Source of the DNA: Leptospira kanakyensis
GTDB lineage: Bacteria > Spirochaetota > Leptospiria > Leptospirales > Leptospiraceae
Assembly (NCBI RefSeq): GCF_004769235.1
Contig: NZ_RQFG01000005.1
Span: 1,364,001 to 1,428,000, forward strand
DNA: 64,000 nt
Direction of reading: 5' to 3'
The first letter of the stretch is position 1. Each line of letters starts with the position of its first letter. Under the pieces are notes generated by a model, which saw only the letters and a list, made by a program, of their open reading frames with translations, was not told the origin of the DNA and searched no databases. A program made the position numbers and the translations under genes. Shown piece after piece: positions 32,205 to 41,318 of the stretch.

Positions 32205-34250
32205 ATGCCGAAAAACATACTAGTTACAAGTGCTCTTCCCTATGCCAACGGTTCTATCCACTTAGGCCATGTATTGGAAGCAGTCCAAACAGATATATGG
32301 GTACGTTTCCAAAAGTTAGTTGGGAACAGTTGTTATTTTTTCTGTGCCGATGACACGCACGGAACTCCCATTATGATTGCCGCAAAAAAAGCAGGCAAAA
32401 CTCCCGAATCCATGATTGAAGAGGTTCAGAAGGAACATTACAAGGATCTATCTGCCTTTGGCGTTTCGTATGATAACTATTATACGACAAATTCTGATGA
32501 GAATAAAAAATACTCTGAATCCATTTATCTTACTTTAAAGAAAAAGGGACATATTGTTGCCCGTAACATTGAACAGTCGTATTGCGAACATGACAAAATG
32601 TTTCTTCCCGATCGATTCATCAAAGGAACATGTCCTAAATGTGGTTCCAAAGACCAATACGGTGATTCATGTGAAGTTTGCGGAACTAGTTATTCTCCAA
32701 AAGATTTAAAAGATTCCTATTGTTCGATTTGTGGAACAACACCAGTCCTTAAAGAATCCAAACATTTGTTTTTTAAACTCCAAGACTTCCAATCCCAACT
32801 CCAAACTTGGATCGAAGAAGAAAGTCGTATGCACGAAGGAGCTCAGAAAAAACTAAAGGAATGGTTTACCTCTGGGTTACAAGAATGGGATATCAGTCGT
32901 GATGGCCCTTACTTTGGTTTTGCGATTCCAGAAGAAGAAAACAAATATTTTTATGTTTGGTTGGATGCACCGATCGGGTATATGGCGTCTGCTATGAACT
33001 TTTTGAAAGATGAAAAGAAGTTCAACGAGTTTTGGAAAGACGGAAAAGGTGAAATTGTTCACTTCATTGGAAAGGACATTTTGTACTTTCATGGACTCTT
33101 TTGGCCAGCGATGCTTATGGGCTCGGATTACCAAACTCCATCCCAACTCAATGTTCATGGATTTTTAACTGTGAATGGAGAAAAAATGTCCAAATCAAGA
33201 GGGACATTTATCAATGCTTCTACCTTTGTAAAATTTTTGGACGTAGAACATTTCCGGTTTTATCTTGCCTGTCGATTGGGCCCCGGAATGGAAGATGTGG
33301 ATATTTCTTTCGACGATTTTGTCTCACGGGTCAATTCCGATCTAATTGGAAATTTAGTGAATTTGGTCTCTCGAGTTTCCACTTCCATTCTAGACAAAAT
33401 GGATCGGAAGTTGGGTAGTCTTTCTGTCGAAGGAAAATCTTTAGTTCAGGATCTTCTTTCCAAAGATGCAGAAATTCGGGAAGCCTATGATTCGCGTAAC
33501 TATTCTAAGGTGATGCGAGAAATTACAGGGCTTGGCGATAAGGTTAACAAATATGTAAATGATTATGCTCCTTGGAACCTCATCAAAACCGATGTGGAAA
33601 AGGCAAGAGAGGTGGTGACCACATCTCTTAACTGTGCAAAGATTCTTTTTACTTATTTGGCTCCGGTAACACCAAATATAGTGAATTCCGTTGCTTCCTT
33701 GTTTCAAGTTACGAATTTAAGTTTTTTAAATTTGAACGAAACTTTGGAAAACAAAGTCCTTGGGCCGTACCAAATGTTATCAAAACGAGTAGAGGAAAAA
33801 AATATTTCACTTATGATTCAGGAAACCAAAGAAGCATTTGAAAAGGCAAATCCAGAGAAGTCTAAACAAGAACAGGGAAAAACACAAAACTCTGATTCAG
33901 GTTCTGCGACTGTGTCTGAAGATGGTTTTATCACTATCGATGAACTTTCTAAAGTGGAACTCCGGGTTGGCCAAATTCAGGAAGCAAACCCTGTGGAAGG
34001 CGCCGACAAACTTCTGTTTGTAAAAGTAAATTTGGGAGAAAAGGGAATCAAAAATGTATTTGCTGGAATTAAAGCCAGTTATACAGCCGAAGAGTTGGTT
34101 GGAAAAAAAGTGGTGGTGGTAGCAAACTTGAAACCTCGCCAAATGAAATTCGGCCTATCGGAAGCAATGTTACTTGCATCAGGAAAAGACAAAACCTTGT
34201 CTTTGTTTGTTCCTGATCGTGATGCCAATCCAGGTGACCTTTTAAAATAA
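32205..34250 (+). CDS. metG: Methionyl-tRNA synthetase with C-terminal tRNA-binding domain
   Basis: This 681-residue class I aminoacyl-tRNA synthetase charges initiator and elongator tRNA-Met. The HIGH motif appears as HLGH (19-22) and KMSKS at 327-331. The metal-binding insertion at ~140-175 has four CxxC knuckles, as in the two-zinc form of the enzyme. The last ~100 residues are an EMAP/Trbp111-type OB-fold domain (VELRVGQIQEANPVEGADKL), which aids dimerisation and tRNA binding. Between them is a polar linker rich in Gln, Ser and Glu. A cyclase gene starts 4 nt downstream. Confidence 0.97.
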   Translation: MPKNILVTSALPYANGSIHLGHVLEAVQTDIWVRFQKLVGNSCYFFCADDTHGTPIMIAAKKAGKTPESMIEEVQKEHYKDLSAFGVSYDNYYTTNSDENKKYSESIYLTLKKKGHIVARNIEQSYCEHDKMFLPDRFIKGTCPKCGSKDQYGDSCEVCGTSYSPKDLKDSYCSICGTTPVLKESKHLFFKLQDFQSQLQTWIEEESRMHEGAQKKLKEWFTSGLQEWDISRDGPYFGFAIPEEENKYFYVWLDAPIGYMASAMNFLKDEKKFNEFWKDGKGEIVHFIGKDILYFHGLFWPAMLMGSDYQTPSQLNVHGFLTVNGEKMSKSRGTFINASTFVKFLDVEHFRFYLACRLGPGMEDVDISFDDFVSRVNSDLIGNLVNLVSRVSTSILDKMDRKLGSLSVEGKSLVQDLLSKDAEIREAYDSRNYSKVMREITGLGDKVNKYVNDYAPWNLIKTDVEKAREVVTTSLNCAKILFTYLAPVTPNIVNSVASLFQVTNLSFLNLNETLENKVLGPYQMLSKRVEEKNISLMIQETKEAFEKANPEKSKQEQGKTQNSDSGSATVSEDGFITIDELSKVELRVGQIQEANPVEGADKLLFVKVNLGEKGIKNVFAGIKASYTAEELVGKKVVVVANLKPRQMKFGLSEAMLLASGKDKTLSLFVPDRDANPGDLLK

Positions 34251-34254
34251 TTTT

Positions 34255-35553
34255 ATGGCAACAAAGTCGGAACAAATCTTACGGGAGAAGGAGATCGAAG
34301 GGATAAAATTTAGCCTCTATGGCAAAATTATCATCTTTTCCCTTTTGACTATCGGGACTTTCTTTGTTGCCCAAACTTTATTTGAAATATTAACCATCAC
34401 CATAATTTCCTTAGCTTTAAATGTAGTTCTCTATATTTTATCCAAGTTTTTAAAACAAGGGAAATTCGTTGCCTTTGTCGGATTGTTTTGTGTTGTGATT
34501 GATTTATTCATCATCACCATCCTCCCGTTTATTTGGTACAATGCCGTTGGTGGTGAATCACAAGTCCCAAGAACGTATTTAATCAAAACATACTTACACT
34601 TTATCATTGCTGGTACTCTTGTGATGAATGCCTTTAGCATCCAACCCATTTACCCAATGATTTATGCACTAGGGGTTGTGGTTAGCCAAGCTGGACTTTT
34701 AATTTATGCGCAACAAGATCCAAGATTTGTGAGTACGGAAAGTTTTAAAGAGGCCTTTCTTGGGCCAGCGGCTCACGTAAATAATTATATTTTCACTATG
34801 GGAATCATCGGTGTCCTCGGGTTCTTTTTAGCTTTTCTTACTTATCGTGTTAGGCGAACAATTTATTCTGCCGTGAATAATGAAGTGAAAATGAATCAAC
34901 TTTCCAGGTACTTTTCACCAAATGTGGTAGAAGAAATGAACCAGGCAGAAGATGATTTTTTCAAACCTGGTGGTAAAGAAACAACAATTGCTGTTTTGTT
35001 TTGTGACATCGTTGGGTTCACACAAATCTCAGAAACCCTTGGACCTGAAAAAACCATGTCCTTACTTTCCGAATACCATAGTTTTATGTTAGATGTGGTT
35101 TTTGAACATAGGGGAACACTCGATAAGTTTATTGGTGATGGGATGATGGTCACTTTTGGAACTCCAACTCCTGGGAAAGAGGATGCAACCAATGCAGCGA
35201 GAGCCGGGGTTGCGATGATAAAAGCACTGTCGCTTTGGAACCAGAAACGAGAAACATCTGCTGAAAAACCCATCGCCATTCGTATTGGAATTCATTACGG
35301 ACCGGTAATTGTGGGCAATGTGGGTGTGGAGAAACGATTGGAATACACTGTCATTGGCGATACTGTGAATGCAGCGAGTCGATTGGAAACTTTAGGAAAG
35401 GAATTAAAACGAAATTTTCTCATTTCAAAAGAATTGTATGATCAGATTTCTCTGGAATTTAGACAAAATTTAAAAACCAAATCTATGGGTACTTTATCTC
35501 TTCGTGGAAAAACAAAAACTACAGAAATTTTATCTGTGGAGACAAATTTATGA
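34255..35553 (+). CDS. Class III adenylate/guanylate cyclase, membrane-bound
   Basis: This 432-residue protein has about six transmembrane helices in the first 210 residues and a C-terminal class III cyclase domain at ~220-430. The two metal-binding Asp are D251 (FCDIVGFT) and D295 (FIGDGMM). The transition-state Asn/Arg are in TVNAASRLE. Lys in DKFIGDG and Asp/Thr in VIGDTVNA favour ATP, hence cAMP. No HAMP is evident. It sits 4 nt after metG and overlaps the next gene by 4 nt (ATGA), so it may be read from the metG transcript. Confidence 0.93.
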   Translation: MATKSEQILREKEIEGIKFSLYGKIIIFSLLTIGTFFVAQTLFEILTITIISLALNVVLYILSKFLKQGKFVAFVGLFCVVIDLFIITILPFIWYNAVGGESQVPRTYLIKTYLHFIIAGTLVMNAFSIQPIYPMIYALGVVVSQAGLLIYAQQDPRFVSTESFKEAFLGPAAHVNNYIFTMGIIGVLGFFLAFLTYRVRRTIYSAVNNEVKMNQLSRYFSPNVVEEMNQAEDDFFKPGGKETTIAVLFCDIVGFTQISETLGPEKTMSLLSEYHSFMLDVVFEHRGTLDKFIGDGMMVTFGTPTPGKEDATNAARAGVAMIKALSLWNQKRETSAEKPIAIRIGIHYGPVIVGNVGVEKRLEYTVIGDTVNAASRLETLGKELKRNFLISKELYDQISLEFRQNLKTKSMGTLSLRGKTKTTEILSVETNL

Positions 35554-36152
35554 TCCAACTTCCCAAAGAAAAAGAAATCACTATCATCTCCAAACCTTCC
35601 TTTGACTCTAAAGAAGTCAGTTTAAAAGTGGTTGATTCCCAATTTGCACAAAAATTTGTAGATCAATTTGAATTTGGCAAAAAACAATTGTTCGTTGATT
35701 GTGATGAAGATGCATTACTCGAAATTGATCCTAGTCTGAATTCCTCAAACAAACTTTTGTTATGGGAATCGGGAAGTTTAAAAATAACGGAAGAAGAATG
35801 GATTTCTTTTCAAAAAACAATTCCCCCTCTTTCCCCATTTTTGGCCCAAGATATTTCAGGAAAAGATTTGATGTTGGCCTGGGGGAAAAAGGAAAGTCTT
35901 CTCTCCGCAGTAGAATCTGGCCTTGGAACTTACTACAGTCGTTCGAGAAATGGAAAGTGGGTGAAAGGCGAAGAGTCGGGGCACCTTCAGAATTTATCTG
36001 CCATCTATGTACATTCTAATCCCTTTTTTATCCAATACATTACCAATCAAATTGGTGCTGCTTGTCATACAGGTTATTATTCTTGTTTTTTTCGTGAACT
36101 TGGTCTGAATGATTCTATTTCCTTCGTCTATCCTAACAAAGTAGGAGTATAA
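35550..36152 (+). CDS. hisI: HisI-type phosphoribosyl-AMP cyclohydrolase with rearranged metal motif
   Basis: This is a 200-residue protein whose residues ~100-185 match HisI, the histidine-biosynthesis enzyme opening the adenine ring of PR-AMP. DLMLAWGKKESL, YYSRSRNGKWVKGEESGH and GAACHTGYYSCF (C172, H173, C179) are all present. The expected Asp triad (DCDxD) before GAACHTG is replaced by HSNPF at 155-159, while a DCDEDALLEI sequence occurs at 50-59 in a ~95-residue N-terminal extension. Activity is therefore uncertain. It overlaps the cyclase stop and lies in no his operon. Confidence 0.82.
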   Translation: MIQLPKEKEITIISKPSFDSKEVSLKVVDSQFAQKFVDQFEFGKKQLFVDCDEDALLEIDPSLNSSNKLLLWESGSLKITEEEWISFQKTIPPLSPFLAQDISGKDLMLAWGKKESLLSAVESGLGTYYSRSRNGKWVKGEESGHLQNLSAIYVHSNPFFIQYITNQIGAACHTGYYSCFFRELGLNDSISFVYPNKVGV

Positions 36153-36155
36153 TTT

Positions 36156-36512
36156 TTGAATCGCATTGTTATTATCGTTTTAGTTGTTATTTGTGTTATC
36201 TTTCTTGTTTATAAATTAAAATCAGTATTTGGCGTAAACCAAACCCAATTGAAAGAAAAAATTGATGCTGGTGCTTTGGTTGTGGATGTAAGAACCGTTG
36301 CCGAATTCCAATCAGGTCATTTTCCTGGAGCGGTCAATATTCCGGTAGATGAGGTTTCGAAACGATTGGATGAATTTGGAGATAAAAACAAAGCGATCGT
36401 TGTCTACTGCGCATCAGGTGGTCGCAGTGGGAGTGCAAAATCTTTTTTGGAATCCATTGGATACTCTGACGTTACAAACGCAGGTGGACTCTCCAATATG
36501 CCAAACCCATAA
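36156..36512 (+). CDS. Membrane-anchored rhodanese-like protein
   Basis: This 118-residue protein has one N-terminal transmembrane helix (~4-20) and a single rhodanese domain. The active-site loop VVYCASGGRSG has the catalytic Cys at residue 85, and DVRTVAEFQSGHFPGAVNIP is the standard substrate-side motif. It likely handles sulfane sulfur at the membrane, with the domain placed according to helix orientation. The start is TTG at 36156 with AGGAG eight bases upstream. It follows hisI by 3 nt, ending the metG-cyclase-hisI run. Confidence 0.92.
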   Translation: MNRIVIIVLVVICVIFLVYKLKSVFGVNQTQLKEKIDAGALVVDVRTVAEFQSGHFPGAVNIPVDEVSKRLDEFGDKNKAIVVYCASGGRSGSAKSFLESIGYSDVTNAGGLSNMPNP

Positions 36513-36534
36513 TCGGCATACAAAGTAGATATCA

Positions 36535-36584
36535 AATAGGGAAAACAATTGGTTTGAATTAGAAACCAATTTGGATTCCCTATT
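36535..36584. terminator. Long bidirectional hairpin between convergent genes
   Basis: The outer arms AATAGGGAA (36535-36543) and TTCCCTATT (36576-36584) and inner arms AATTGGTTT (36547-36555) and AAACCAATT (36563-36571) form an 18-bp stem with one small internal loop and a 7-nt apical loop. It lies between the stops of the rhodanese gene and the convergent NTF2-like gene. A TTTT follows on the plus side after the closing base. It probably terminates both. Confidence 0.65.
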
Positions 36585-36599
36585 TTACCAACTAACAAA

Positions 36600-37073
36600 C
36601 TACATACGTTTTCTTTTCATATACAATTGTAATCCAGTCACTGCTTCTTTCTTTACCTTGTTGCCGAGAGCCGGCCACCAACCGAGAAAATATCCAACGG
36701 GGCCCATGGCCATTCCGAGCCACTTCCACATAGAAAACTGATCTTTATGAACAAGGATCCTTCCATCTTTAAAAGTAAAGTTTGCATGGATTTTGTTTTG
36801 GATCGTTCTGCCTGTTTTACTAAAATTATAGTCTGCTTCCCAATCAGCAGAACCTTTGGTGTCATCGGCTTTGATATTGGAAAAACGAATGGTTAAGTTT
36901 TGGCTTTTTTCGACTAACATAAGCCACATAGCTCCCGCTTCTTTTCCTTTCAATTGACCAAAGGCAGGATCTTGGAATTCGATATCTGGGTGGTAACAAC
37001 CCACCATGGTTTGTGCATCCTTGTTTTGGAAGGCTGTGTAAAACTTTTGAATTAACTGTTCATTTGCATGCAT
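36600..37073 (-). CDS. NTF2-like (SnoaL-type) protein
   Basis: This is a 157-residue small alpha+beta-barrel protein with the usual NTF2-like layout: an N-terminal helix pair (EQLIQKFYTAFQNKDAQTM), YHPDIEFQDPAFG, and beta strands with HANFTFKDGRI. The C-terminal ~35 residues (GMAMGPVGYFLGWWPALG) are more hydrophobic than usual and may pack on a membrane or partner. Members bind or convert small hydrophobic ligands or are non-enzymatic. It is divergent from the SRPBCC gene at 37125. Confidence 0.88.
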   Translation of the reverse strand: MHANEQLIQKFYTAFQNKDAQTMVGCYHPDIEFQDPAFGQLKGKEAGAMWLMLVEKSQNLTIRFSNIKADDTKGSADWEADYNFSKTGRTIQNKIHANFTFKDGRILVHKDQFSMWKWLGMAMGPVGYFLGWWPALGNKVKKEAVTGLQLYMKRKRM

Positions 37074-37124
37074 TGTGGAAAAGATTATGATTGATCAATC
37101 TAAGACTTAGCAAGAAAAAAAGTT

Positions 37125-37646
37125 ATGAAACGAATTGTTCTCTTTGCTTTTGGAACCAGTTTTTTACTCATCGGCCTCGTTGTTCTTTTTTTAGCTGTTG
37201 GTTTTTTCCAAGATCCTAAATTCCATTCAGAAACCAGTGAATGGTTGAAAGCAGAACCTGAGGACATCTGGGCTTATATCACGGATGTGCGTGACCTTCC
37301 CAATCGCCGCAAGGAAGTGGTTGCTATCAAAATTTTAGAAACTAGGCCAGACGGTACGATTACAAAATGGGAAGAAACACCAGATATGGGTGGGTATATG
37401 ATTTTTGAACTTCGAGAGTCCATTCCAAACAAACTTTGGAAAATTGAACTGACGGATGCGAGTTTTAAAATGCGTGGGTCTTGGACTTATACTTTGGAAA
37501 GAAAGATTCCAGGAACTGTGATCACCATCACGGAAGACTCGGAAATCACAAGTATTCCTGTGCGAGGTGCCTATTTTCTTGCCGGTCGGGATGCCACTCT
37601 TCAAAAAGAGATGGAACTCATCCGCAACCGGTTTAGCGGACGTTAG
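37125..37646 (+). CDS. Membrane-anchored SRPBCC family protein
   Basis: This 173-residue protein has an N-terminal transmembrane helix (~5-27) followed by a START-like SRPBCC domain: EWLKAEPEDIWAYITDVRDLPNRRKEV, WEETPDMGGYM, and a C-terminal helix (GRDATLQKEMELIRNRF). The fold usually binds lipid-like ligands. It would face the periplasm if the helix is a signal anchor. It is convergent with the GAF/hydrolase gene, with 13 nt between the stops. Confidence 0.87.
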   Translation: MKRIVLFAFGTSFLLIGLVVLFLAVGFFQDPKFHSETSEWLKAEPEDIWAYITDVRDLPNRRKEVVAIKILETRPDGTITKWEETPDMGGYMIFELRESIPNKLWKIELTDASFKMRGSWTYTLERKIPGTVITITEDSEITSIPVRGAYFLAGRDATLQKEMELIRNRFSGR

Positions 37647-37659
37647 GGGAATATCGGGA

Positions 37660-39537
37660 TTATTTTAATCCTTGGATCCATTCATCGATCCCTTTACAAA
37701 TTTTTCTGACCGTTTCTCCGTGAAAGATGATTCCAAGGTGGCCTTGTTCATAATAAGTGATCACCTTGTTTTCTGATTTCAGATCTTTTAGTTCCGTTAA
37801 ACTTTCTTCCGGAACAATTTTATCAACCGTACCCACTACACTGTAAATAGGCATATTGAAATTGTTTAGAAAGTTTTCGGTATAATTGATACGACCATCG
37901 TTTGACCAGAAACTTCGTTCGTTAGAGATTTGACTTTGGAAAAACTGCATAATCACAGAAACTGATTCTTCGCAAAACACATCTTCCATGAGAAAATACC
38001 ATTCTGGAGGAGTGATCTCTTTATAACCCACAAAGTCTTTGATAGTTAAAACTTTGGTTCCAATATTATAACTAAAACTTCTTAAACTCGAATGAAGATT
38101 CAATATGAGTTTAAAGAATTTTTTTAAGTCAATGGTTTGGATGGTGGCTTGCATGGAAAAACTTGCCATACTCAAAATCATATCCGATATCATTTTATGC
38201 GGGAGCATGCTGAATCCACGTTTCAAAGTATCAAGTCCGATGAAGTTGGATTTTAAGCTGATATAGTTAGGCGAAGTAATGGAAACAATCCCTGCAATGT
38301 ATTCTTCTGGTTGTGGTAAATTGAACTCTTCTTTGAGTTCTTTGATTTTATCGTAAGAAGAAACATAAAAACGAGGGATCATTCCACCCATACTGTGGCC
38401 GAGTACGACTGTCCTTTCACTCGGGTAGTGCCAACGGATCCAACGTAAAATTTCAGGAAAGTCATCCTGGATGTAATTATCAACCGTCCATCCTTCTTTT
38501 TTTCCATGTTTAGGCATGGTTTGTCTGGATCTTCCTCGCATATCCATCAGAAAAACTCGGTATCCGTATTTGAGTGCGAGTTCTTTTGCCAGTTTGTCCA
38601 TCACAGATCGTCTGCAGAAAAATCCAGGAATGAGTAATAGATTTTTTCCTGTGTTGTTTAATTTCTCTGGGGTAAAACTTTTTAAGGAAACCGCATAACC
38701 ATCAGTAGTTGGAATGATAAAAGATGCATCCATTCTATATTCAATATTATACTGGTGGGATTTGAATATAATCGACGTGACCGGTTCTTTTTGGTCTTTT
38801 GTTGTTGTGTAAAACAAGTTTCTAGAATTAGAAACAGTATCCGCTTTTTCGATATTCTTTTGAGCAATGTAATGGTCGTTCCCTGATTCCATTTCTTTTG
38901 CTACCACAAACTCAATCACATCAAACAAAGAATAAAGTTGGAGAGTGAGGGGACGAACCTTGTCTTCAGGAATTGGATCTTTAGTAATTCCCCATAAAAT
39001 TCCAATTGGATTTTCGTTCACAAAAAGTGGAATCCCAATGGCGTGGTTCATTGTTTCTGAGAGTAAAACTTTTTTCTCAGGATGGATTTCTTCCTCTTTT
39101 AAGTTAACAAAGGTAACTTCCGGTCTAAGGCCTTTATTAAAATCAATGATAGATTTACGGATGAACCTTGCAGACTCATTCCTTGGATCTGCTAGATGGA
39201 TGGGGCGGGATTTTTTGATGTATTCTTCGATCCCTGGAATTCGGCGTCGCTCTGCAATTTCTTTGAGTTTGAAGTGAGTGGCTGTGGCCACAATTTTCAT
39301 TTCTTCTTGGTCGATGACTTCAAAAATAGAAAAATTAAAAATGGGGTCATCGTTGAAATCCACGAGAGAAACCATTTTATTTGTGAAGGATTGCCAAATA
39401 TTTTCCAAAAATTGGAACGTAGGTTTTGGCACCGGGAAAATGTAAATTTTATCCGGGTTTACCATGAGACTTTTATTGCTGTCTCGGGAGGAAATTTTGA
39501 TCAAACGATCTTCCAACGAATTTTCTTCAAGTGCCAT
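37660..39537 (-). CDS. Alpha/beta hydrolase with N-terminal GAF-like region
   Basis: This 625-residue cytoplasmic protein has an N-terminal ~230 residues with a GAF-like pattern (FNFSIFEVIDQEEMKIVATA and HAIGIPLFVNENPIGILWG). A C-terminal ~350-residue alpha/beta hydrolase follows. The nucleophile elbow GHSMGG has Ser at 382, LLIPGFFCRR forms the oxyanion region, an acid is likely in VGTVDKIVPEE, and the catalytic His in EQGHLGIIFHG. A lipase or acyltransferase role is possible, with the GAF part sensing a small molecule. This fusion is not one I recognise. It is divergent from thyX. Confidence 0.85.
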   Translation of the reverse strand: MALEENSLEDRLIKISSRDSNKSLMVNPDKIYIFPVPKPTFQFLENIWQSFTNKMVSLVDFNDDPIFNFSIFEVIDQEEMKIVATATHFKLKEIAERRRIPGIEEYIKKSRPIHLADPRNESARFIRKSIIDFNKGLRPEVTFVNLKEEEIHPEKKVLLSETMNHAIGIPLFVNENPIGILWGITKDPIPEDKVRPLTLQLYSLFDVIEFVVAKEMESGNDHYIAQKNIEKADTVSNSRNLFYTTTKDQKEPVTSIIFKSHQYNIEYRMDASFIIPTTDGYAVSLKSFTPEKLNNTGKNLLLIPGFFCRRSVMDKLAKELALKYGYRVFLMDMRGRSRQTMPKHGKKEGWTVDNYIQDDFPEILRWIRWHYPSERTVVLGHSMGGMIPRFYVSSYDKIKELKEEFNLPQPEEYIAGIVSITSPNYISLKSNFIGLDTLKRGFSMLPHKMISDMILSMASFSMQATIQTIDLKKFFKLILNLHSSLRSFSYNIGTKVLTIKDFVGYKEITPPEWYFLMEDVFCEESVSVIMQFFQSQISNERSFWSNDGRINYTENFLNNFNMPIYSVVGTVDKIVPEESLTELKDLKSENKVITYYEQGHLGIIFHGETVRKICKGIDEWIQGLK

Positions 39538-39628
39538 TTAGCATCCTTTCTATTTATCAGGCAATACGGGTGCGCTATACTCTATTTTCGACTTTTCATC
39601 TGCCTGTGAACTAAAAAATAAAGCTAAT

Positions 39629-40552
39629 ATGCAACAATCTGATTTCGAATCCATTTCAAGAGTATCCGTTCCCGAATTAGACTCCATTTTAGGAAAACCA
39701 TTTCCGGTTTTGGATGATGGGTTTGTCAGACTCGTTGATTACATGGGATCTGATGAATCAATCGTTCAGGCCGCACGCGTTTCGTACGGAAAAGGAACAA
39801 AAAAAGTTAGTGAGGATCGTGGACTCATTCGGTATCTTATGCGCCACCGCCATAGCACTCCGTTTGAAATGTGCGAACTAAAGCTACATGTTCGTGTTCC
39901 TATGGACACTTGGCGTCAGTGGATCCGCCACCGTATGGCAAATGTCAATGAATACTCTACGCGTTACTCCGTAGCCATCGACTCAGCACAAACCACACTT
40001 CCTGGAGAATGGCGAATCCAATCTGTGGGAAACAAACAAGGTAGTAATGGATATTTAGAATTATCCAAAGGTGACCACCTAACAAAAAGAGAAACTGAAT
40101 ACCAAAAATTTGCTTCTGAAATTTATAATGAAAGATTAGAGATGGGTGTGGCGCGGGAACAAGCTAGAAAAGATTTACCACTAGCCACTTACACAGAAGC
40201 GTATTGGAAAATTGACTTACATAACTTACTTCATTTTTTGGCACTTCGTATGGATGATCATGCGCAATTGGAAGTTCGTTTGTTTGCAAAAACCATTGGA
40301 GAACAAATCGTACAAAAGTGGGTTCCGAATGCTTGGGAAGCATTTGTCGACTACCGTCTGTCTGCCCTCAATTTGACTAAATATGACACAGAAATCATCA
40401 ATGCTCTGAATACTTCCGGGAAAGAAGGTGCTAAAAAGAAGGCAATCGAACTAGGTTTGTTAGATGAACAAGGTTCCACCGCTAAAAAAAGCAGAGAACG
40501 TGAGGAATTAGAGTACAAATTGAAAGATATGGGTTTTGCCATTCCTTGGTAG
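39629..40552 (+). CDS. thyX: FAD-dependent thymidylate synthase ThyX
   Basis: This 307-residue flavoenzyme makes dTMP from dUMP with methylene-tetrahydrofolate and NADPH. The ThyX motif RHRMANVNEYSTRYS lies at ~100-114, and the preceding RHRHSTPFEMCELKLHV block is typical. The C-terminal ~60 residues are a charged extension beyond the usual ~240-residue enzyme. No ThyA is seen in the window. It stands alone, with its promoter in the 91-nt gap to the divergent hydrolase gene. Confidence 0.96.
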   Translation: MQQSDFESISRVSVPELDSILGKPFPVLDDGFVRLVDYMGSDESIVQAARVSYGKGTKKVSEDRGLIRYLMRHRHSTPFEMCELKLHVRVPMDTWRQWIRHRMANVNEYSTRYSVAIDSAQTTLPGEWRIQSVGNKQGSNGYLELSKGDHLTKRETEYQKFASEIYNERLEMGVAREQARKDLPLATYTEAYWKIDLHNLLHFLALRMDDHAQLEVRLFAKTIGEQIVQKWVPNAWEAFVDYRLSALNLTKYDTEIINALNTSGKEGAKKKAIELGLLDEQGSTAKKSREREELEYKLKDMGFAIPW

Positions 40553-40622
40553 AAAATTTGTAATGTAAATTTATTGATAAAATTGATTGATAAATTTTTT
40601 CAATGTGGTTGTTAGAAGGATT

Positions 40623-41318
40623 ATGAGCCTCAGAATCTTTCTAACCCTTTGTTCCATCCTTCTAACTAGTGTTTCCCTTTCTGCGGAAGAATTTGCAGTG
40701 GCAACTTTTACCCGCGGTAAGGTAAGTTTTCTTGCTGCTACTGATTCCTCCAAACTTTGGAAAACACTCAAAGTCAATGATGTTCTGAAACCAGGGGATA
40801 GAATCAAAACTGGCAACGGATCTAAAGTGGATTTTTTCTACAAAGAAACAGAAATCCGAATCCAACCAAACACTGACTTTACGCTAAAAGAGTGGGATTC
40901 CGATAAAAAAATCGCAAAAGCTTATGTAGAAAAAGGGGCAGCTTGGTTTCGGGTTAGTAACTTCAAAAAAGGAAATTTTGAGGCATCCACTCCAACAACA
41001 ACAGCAGGTGTACGGGGAACCGCTTTCGGAGTGTTCTACGAAGAGAAAGAGAAAAAAGGTTATACTTGTGTTTGTGAAGGTCTTGTTAACATCAATGGAA
41101 CTGAATTTGCAAAAGGCAGTGGCGGTGCTGTTAAATTAGGTGCCACTGATTTGGAAAAAAATGATTACAAAGAACTAATCACGAAAGAAGGTGCTACCAT
41201 CAAGTTCAAGGAAAAACGAAAAGACAATCCTATGTTGTCTCGTTGCCTTCCATGTCATAAACCAGTAGGTTGGGAAGATAATAGTTTTACTCCGGACGAA
41301 ACTTACGGTAAAAAGTGA
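40623..41318 (+). CDS. Exported FecR-domain protein with C-terminal CXXCH motif
   Basis: This 231-residue protein has a signal peptide (~1-21, cleavage after LSA). The FecR-like beta domain spans ~22-150: LKPGDRIKTGNGSKVDFFYK, then the STPTTTAGVRGTAFGVFY signature. Near the C terminus, SRCLPCHKPVGW has Cys 208, Cys 211 and His 212, a c-type haem attachment motif or redox pair. The ATG at 40623 has AAGGA upstream. Its TGA overlaps the GTG start of the porin-like gene, and a DsbD-like gene follows. No sigma factor is adjacent, so a classical FecR signalling role is not supported. Confidence 0.87.
   Translation: MSLRIFLTLCSILLTSVSLSAEEFAVATFTRGKVSFLAATDSSKLWKTLKVNDVLKPGDRIKTGNGSKVDFFYKETEIRIQPNTDFTLKEWDSDKKIAKAYVEKGAAWFRVSNFKKGNFEASTPTTTAGVRGTAFGVFYEEKEKKGYTCVCEGLVNINGTEFAKGSGGAVKLGATDLEKNDYKELITKEGATIKFKEKRKDNPMLSRCLPCHKPVGWEDNSFTPDETYGKK

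Noticed and set aside
40623..41318. Classical FecR anti-sigma signalling system
   Set aside because: There is no ECF sigma factor or TonB-dependent receptor beside it, and the neighbours are a porin and a DsbD-like protein.
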